In this document: positions 5,892-9,091 of the stretch, piece after piece | Layout: every line of letters begins with the position of its first letter | Position numbering within the stretch: the first letter of the stretch is position 1 | Source of the DNA: an uncultured Eubacteriales bacterium | GTDB taxonomy: Bacteria > Bacillota > Clostridia > Oscillospirales > CAG-272 | Assembly (NCBI GenBank): GCA_900547725.1 | Contig: URHR01000072.1 | Location: forward strand, 1-9,091 | Reading direction: 5' to 3' | Length of the DNA stretch: 9,091 nucleotides | The notes under the pieces: model-generated | The model's input: the letters and a program-made list of their open reading frames with translations, nothing else | Told to the model about the DNA's origin: nothing | Database searches by the model: none | Translations under genes and position numbers: made by a program

Positions 5892-6986
5892 ATGGCAGTA
5901 TTTCATAAAATCGGAGTTCTCACATCCGGCGGAGACGCCCCCGGGATGAACGCCGCGATCAAGGCGGTTGTGGATCGGGCGTATGAGATGAATATTGAGG
6001 TTGTCGGCATTGTCGGCGGCTATTCGGGACTGATGGCAGAGCCGGAACCCGAGCTTGAGAGCATCACGCCCCACACCGTTGCGAATATCATCGGGCAGGG
6101 CGGCACCATCCTGTATTCCAGCAGATGTCTGGAATTTGCAACTCCCGAGGGCGTTGCAAAGGCGGTCAGAGCCTGCAAAAAGGTTGGCATTGACGCGCTG
6201 ATCTGCATCGGCGGCGACGGAACTTACGGTGGCGCTTACGATATGACCAAAGCAGGCATTCCCTGCATCGGTCTGCCCGGAACGATTGACAACGATATTT
6301 CTGCAACCGATTATACCATCGGTTTCGATACCGCGCTGAACACCACGGTTGACCTGATCGACCATCTGCGCGATACCTGCGAATCGCACGCGCGGCTGAA
6401 CGTCGTCGAGGTCATGGGCAGAAACTGCGGGCTGATTGCGCTTTACGCGGCGGTTGCCTCGGGTGCGGTTGCGGTTGCAGTCCCCGAACTTCCTTTTGAC
6501 GAGGAATCCTGCCTGCGCAAGATCCGTGCTCTGCGGGACAACCCGAAGGGGCACAAGCGGAGCATGATCGTCGTGGTATCCGAGGGGATGCCGCAGGTGA
6601 ACGGGCGCAACTACGGCGAGTATCTGCGCGAGCGCATCCAGACCGAAACGGGTGTGGAGAGCAAGTACGCGCAGTTCGCGCACGTTGTCAGAGGCGGAAA
6701 GCCCTCGCTCAAGGATCGTTTCATTGCGTCCGAGATGGGTGTGCGCGCGGTGGAGCTGTTGGTCGCGGGACACAGCAGCGTTGCCATGTGCGAGATTGAC
6801 GGCAAGGTTGTTGCAACCGACATCAACTTTGTCCGCAAGACCGACCGGATGTACAAGAACAAACTCAAGCCGGGCGATCTGGACGGGTTCAGCGAAGCGG
6901 AGCTTGTCGGGATGAAGGCGCTTGTGGAGAAGCGGCAGGAAGAGTGCCGCAGGCTTGCTGCGCTCGCGGAGTCGGTCAGCCTGTAA
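5892..6986 (+). CDS. pfkA: ATP-dependent 6-phosphofructokinase
   Basis: 364 residues; catalyses fructose 6-phosphate plus ATP to fructose 1,6-bisphosphate, the committing step of glycolysis, in the cytoplasm. The start is the ATG eight bases after GGAGG (5879-5883); the frame is open back to 5826 but that extension lacks a ribosome binding site and would overlap the predicted transcription start. Motifs: LTSGGDAPGMN (10-20, nucleotide binding), IGGDGT (106-111), PGTIDND (129-135, catalytic Asp), TIGFDTALNT (142-151), EVMGR (173-177, substrate binding), HVVRGGKP (264-271). Gly in GGDGT and Gly in PGTIDND are the residues of ATP-using enzymes; pyrophosphate-using relatives have Asp and Lys there. 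The usual HxQRGG has Val for Gln here, and the protein is longer than the roughly 320-residue E. coli enzyme. It has its own promoter and a strong hairpin behind it, so it may be transcribed alone. Confidence 0.93.
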   Translation: MAVFHKIGVLTSGGDAPGMNAAIKAVVDRAYEMNIEVVGIVGGYSGLMAEPEPELESITPHTVANIIGQGGTILYSSRCLEFATPEGVAKAVRACKKVGIDALICIGGDGTYGGAYDMTKAGIPCIGLPGTIDNDISATDYTIGFDTALNTTVDLIDHLRDTCESHARLNVVEVMGRNCGLIALYAAVASGAVAVAVPELPFDEESCLRKIRALRDNPKGHKRSMIVVVSEGMPQVNGRNYGEYLRERIQTETGVESKYAQFAHVVRGGKPSLKDRFIASEMGVRAVELLVAGHSSVAMCEIDGKVVATDINFVRKTDRMYKNKLKPGDLDGFSEAELVGMKALVEKRQEECRRLAALAESVSL

Positions 6987-7002
6987 AGTACAGGGATCAT
7001 AC

Positions 7003-7032
7003 AAAACGGTCTGCCGTGCGGCGGACCGTTTT
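7003..7032 (+). terminator. Intrinsic terminator after pfkA
   Basis: AAAACGGTCTGCC (7003-7015) pairs with GGCGGACCGTTTT (7020-7032) around a GTGC loop: 13 pairs with one G-U pair. The A-rich left arm and T-rich right arm make it usable on either strand. It ends 20 bases before the next start codon, so it could also act as an attenuator for that gene. Confidence 0.8.
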
Positions 7033-7052
7033 CGGTATCGGAGGAAAACGGA

Positions 7053-7553
7053 ATGAACAAACAGGAAGTCTACGCCCTGCTTGACGCGCTGGGGATTGCG
7101 TATGAAGTCACCGAGCACGGCGCGGTATACACCATGGCGGACTTGGCGGCGATTCCGTTGCCGCACCCCGAGGCGGATGCGAAGAATCTGTTCGTGCGGG
7201 ACGACCGGCGGCAGAATTTCTATCTGCTCACCGTGCAGGGCAACAAGCGGGTGGATCTCAGGCAGTTCCGCCGCGAGCAGGGGACAAGACCGCTCAGTTT
7301 TGCGAGCGACGAAGAGCTGCTTGCGCTGTTGGGGCTGACTGCAGGCTCGGTGACCCCGTTCGGGCTTCTGAATGAGTCGGATTCGGAACACCGTGTGGTG
7401 CTTTATCTGGATCGCGATCTTGCGGGCGGTCTTGTCGGCGTTCACCCGAACGACAACACGGCAACGGTCTGGCTGAAAACCGACGATCTGGCGGCGCTTC
7501 TGCGCACGCGTGGATGCGAGGTACGGTGTACGGAGATTCCCGTGCGCGAGTAG
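7053..7553 (+). CDS. YbaK/ProX-family prolyl-tRNA editing protein (Ala-tRNA(Pro) deacylase)
   Basis: 166 residues, a usual length for a free-standing editing domain. The family removes wrongly attached amino acids, typically alanine, from tRNA(Pro) in trans, correcting errors of prolyl-tRNA synthetase. Visible blocks typical of the clostridial ProX group: YEVTEHGAVYTMADL (18-32), KNLFVRDDRRQNFYLLTVQG (44-63) with the conserved lysine of the YbaK fold, LSFASDEELLALLGLTAGSV (81-100), TPFGLLNE (101-108) and GVHPNDNTATVWL (128-140). GGAGG (7040-7044) lies eight bases before the ATG. No promoter fits in the 20 bases between the preceding terminator and the gene, so expression probably needs read-through from pfkA or a promoter inside the pfkA 3' end. 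A dispersed hairpin repeat follows the stop codon. Confidence 0.9.
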   Translation: MNKQEVYALLDALGIAYEVTEHGAVYTMADLAAIPLPHPEADAKNLFVRDDRRQNFYLLTVQGNKRVDLRQFRREQGTRPLSFASDEELLALLGLTAGSVTPFGLLNESDSEHRVVLYLDRDLAGGLVGVHPNDNTATVWLKTDDLAALLRTRGCEVRCTEIPVRE

Positions 7554-7560
7554 GGGGGAA

Positions 7561-7625
7561 GACCTTGGGACTCTGTCCCGAGAACCTTCAAGAACTTTCA
7601 GCAAGGGGATTTATTTAAGTTCTTG
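7561..7625 (+). repeat. Dispersed hairpin repeat, copy 1
   Basis: GACCTTGGGACTCTGTCCC (7561-7579) is identical to 9004-9022. CTTGGGAC pairs with GTCCCGAG around a TCT loop, one pair being G-U. A second stem follows: CAAGAACTT (7589-7597) with AAGTTCTTG (7617-7625). The block AGGGGATTTATTTAAG in its loop resembles AGGGGACTTCTTAAG in copy 2, so the similarity extends past the first hairpin. Confidence 0.75.
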
Positions 7626-7645
7626 CCGAGACGATCCGAAAAATG

Positions 7646-7675
7646 AGAGGGGCTTCCTGACGGAAGCTCCTTTTT
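7646..7675 (+). terminator. Intrinsic terminator before the CvpA-like gene
   Basis: AGGGGCTTCC (7648-7657) pairs with GGAAGCTCCT (7662-7671) around a TGAC loop, with one G-U pair, followed directly by a T run (7671-7675). This is a textbook intrinsic terminator on the + strand and should end transcripts from the ProX-family gene. Confidence 0.82.
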
Positions 7676-7707
7676 GTCGACTTTTTTTAATTTTTATTCA
7701 CAAATGC

Positions 7708-7736
7708 TTGACAAGCGCCAAACGGTGTGATATAAT
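7708..7736 (+). promoter_or_regulatory. Consensus sigma-A promoter of the CvpA-like gene
   Basis: TTGACA (7708-7713) and TATAAT (7731-7736) are perfect boxes with a 17-base spacer and an extended -10 (TGA before TATAAT). Transcription would start near 7743, about 25 bases before the ATG at 7768. Confidence 0.85.
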
Positions 7737-7767
7737 GAAATATCAGATTTTCCATAGGAGGGAATTT

Positions 7768-9003
7768 ATGAATTACTTCGTGGCTCTTGTTCTGGGCGGA
7801 ACGTTGGTATCGGTCGCCGTCGGCGCACTGTTGGGACTGTTCCGCGGTATGCGGCGCTCGATTCTGCGCGCGGCGCTTCTGGTACTCTGCTTTGTTCTGG
7901 CACTTGCTCTTTGCGGGTCTGTTTCCAACGCGATTGTCAACATCAAAATCAGCGACGGCAAAACGATTGAGGAGCTGTTGGCAAGCAGTTTTTCCGATGG
8001 CGGTAAGGCAGTCACCGACATTGTGATTCCGATGGCGCAGGCATTTGCAAAGGTGATTGCGTTTGTTGTGATTTTCGGACTGTTGCAGTTTGTCACATGG
8101 ATTCTGGTGTTCCCGATTCTCAAACTGGTTCTGCGCCCGCTGATTGGCAGAAGAGCGCACGCACGTTTGCTCGGCACGGTGCTCGGCGCGGCTTGCGGTC
8201 TGTTTGTTGCGTTTGCGGTTTATGCTCCGATTAACGGTTTGTTGATCGAGGCGGGCAAATTGGCTTCCATTGATCTTTCTTCCGTCACAAGCGACAGCGC
8301 GTCCGGTACGCAGGTTGACGACATGATGACGGTCAAAGACAGCGGCATTACGGAGTACAGCACCTCCGGCATCAGCAAGTTCTACAGCGGCATTGGCGGC
8401 GGCTTCTACCGTTCGCTCTCGACCGTGGAGAACAAGGACGGCGAAAAGGTGACCATTTCTTCGCAGATTGACGCGCTGTCTGCCGCCGCAAAGCTGGCAA
8501 CCAAGGCTGCCGCACTGAAGAATGTGACCAATCCCGACGGTACGATCAACGTGGACAGCGTCAGAGAGCTTGCCAAGGCTCTGACCGAGATGGATGAGCT
8601 GACGCCCGAGGCGAAGAAGGCGCTCAACGGTATGCTGAAGAGCGCGACCGAGTCGCTCGGCGACGATGTTCCCGAAGCCATCAAGAATCTGGACGTTGAA
8701 AACATCGACTTCAAGCGCGAGGGCGAGTTACTGCTCACCGCGGCAGATGTGATGGAAAAGAACGGCAACCTCGACGATGTTGACATGACGAAGCTTGTAA
8801 ACGATTGCTCCAAGAGCACCGTGATTCTGGACACTCTGGTGGATTCCGACGTGACGATTCCCGTTGACGGAGAGAAGCGCGCCGAGGTTGACGCGGCGAT
8901 CGCTGATCTGGAGTCCAAGACCGGCAACGAGGCGGTTGACGAGGCGACCATCGCCAAGCTGAAGGCGCTGTTCGGCGACGGGGCTAATTCAGGGGAGAAT
9001 TAA
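7768..9003 (+). CDS. CvpA-like membrane protein with a large C-terminal soluble domain
   Basis: 411 residues. The start is the ATG after AGGAGGG (7756-7762); the open frame back to 7510 overlaps the previous gene, a terminator and the promoter and is not coding. Residues 1-160 hold four hydrophobic segments at about 4-24, 33-50, 92-122 and 134-159. LGLFRGMRRSILR (22-34) and RLLGTVLGAACGLFVAFAVY (133-152) match the pattern of the CvpA (colicin V production) family, whose members are small integral membrane proteins of poorly known function. The rest (about 161-411) is polar, acidic and mostly helical, with segments such as DSVRELAKALTEMDELTPEA; I do not recognise it. Typical CvpA proteins are about 160-200 residues, so this tail is extra. 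The gene has its own promoter and is followed directly by a dispersed hairpin repeat. The CvpA assignment is moderate; membrane location is firm. Confidence 0.72.
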   Translation: MNYFVALVLGGTLVSVAVGALLGLFRGMRRSILRAALLVLCFVLALALCGSVSNAIVNIKISDGKTIEELLASSFSDGGKAVTDIVIPMAQAFAKVIAFVVIFGLLQFVTWILVFPILKLVLRPLIGRRAHARLLGTVLGAACGLFVAFAVYAPINGLLIEAGKLASIDLSSVTSDSASGTQVDDMMTVKDSGITEYSTSGISKFYSGIGGGFYRSLSTVENKDGEKVTISSQIDALSAAAKLATKAAALKNVTNPDGTINVDSVRELAKALTEMDELTPEAKKALNGMLKSATESLGDDVPEAIKNLDVENIDFKREGELLLTAADVMEKNGNLDDVDMTKLVNDCSKSTVILDTLVDSDVTIPVDGEKRAEVDAAIADLESKTGNEAVDEATIAKLKALFGDGANSGEN

Positions 9004-9055
9004 GACCTTGGGACTCTGTCCCAAGCCCACTTAGGGGACTTCTTAAGGAAGAAGT
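9004..9055 (+). repeat. Dispersed hairpin repeat, copy 2
   Basis: The unit begins directly after the TAA of the CvpA-like gene. CTTGGGAC (9007-9014) pairs perfectly with GTCCCAAG (9018-9025) around a TCT loop. A second hairpin, ACTTCTT (9038-9044) with AAGAAGT (9049-9055), follows. The first 19 bases equal those of copy 1 at 7561. No long T run follows either hairpin, so it is not a typical terminator. Confidence 0.75.
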
Positions 9056-9068
9056 AACGCTTCGCTAC

Positions 9069-9091
9069 TGGCGGTTGCTTTGCAACCGCCA
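9069..9091 (+). repeat. Perfect palindromic hairpin at the window edge
   Basis: TGGCGGTTGC (9069-9078) and GCAACCGCCA (9082-9091) are perfect inverted repeats around TTT. The palindrome reaches the last base, so its outer part may continue to the right; the flanking CGCTTCGCTAC on the left would then have a partner outside the window. Confidence 0.7.

Noticed and set aside
5694..7604. 636-residue open frame on the minus strand
   Set aside because: It is a shadow across pfkA and the ProX-family gene, crosses two terminators and a promoter, and encodes nothing recognisable.
7510..7767. Upstream extension of the CvpA-like protein
   Set aside because: It overlaps the ProX-family gene, a terminator and the promoter; the ATG at 7768 has an AGGAGGG site.

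Overview
The window looks like a chromosomal segment of a Gram-positive anaerobe, most likely a member of Clostridia. The reasons are GGAGG-type ribosome binding sites, near-consensus TTGACA/TATAAT promoters with 17-base spacers, a dispersed intergenic hairpin repeat, and the gene families present. All recognisable genes lie on the + strand. Base composition is uneven: the first 60 bases are about 28% G+C by hand count, while bases 8881-8940 are about 65%. The left end therefore looks foreign to the rest.

Left part (1-2377), accessory DNA. An AT-rich fragment carries the C-terminal motifs of a superfamily 1 helicase (UvrD/RecD type). It is followed by a decayed, frame-broken C-terminus of a serine recombinase (about 722-930). 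Next comes an intact COG2865-type ATP-binding regulator with an AlbA_2/Schlafen N-terminus and a winged helix-turn-helix, with its own promoter. This resembles the eroded edge of an integrated element.

Middle part (2378-5714). After a 628-base gene-free stretch holding two hairpins, a 5 x 8-base tandem repeat, a consensus promoter and a leader of about 325 bases, there is a two-gene operon. The first gene encodes an RNase III-family enzyme with all the usual acidic catalytic residues but two C-terminal dsRNA-binding domains instead of one. The second encodes a DUF2130 protein: a CPxC start, a long coiled coil containing a 51-residue tandem duplication, and a C-terminal domain with a GD...EMK motif like a PD-(D/E)XK nuclease. 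The leader can form a near-perfect 19-pair helix, and it also holds a 9-base element complementary to the ribosome binding site. Both suggest post-transcriptional autoregulation. This operon is the best candidate for an undescribed system.

Right part (5715-9091), housekeeping genes. These are an ATP-type 6-phosphofructokinase, a YbaK/ProX-family Ala-tRNA(Pro) deacylase separated from it by a strong terminator-like hairpin, and a CvpA-like membrane protein with four membrane segments and a large C-terminal soluble domain. Two copies of a hairpin repeat (19 identical bases) follow the stop codons of the last two genes. The window ends inside a perfect palindrome. No tRNA, rRNA, CRISPR array or complete insertion sequence was seen.
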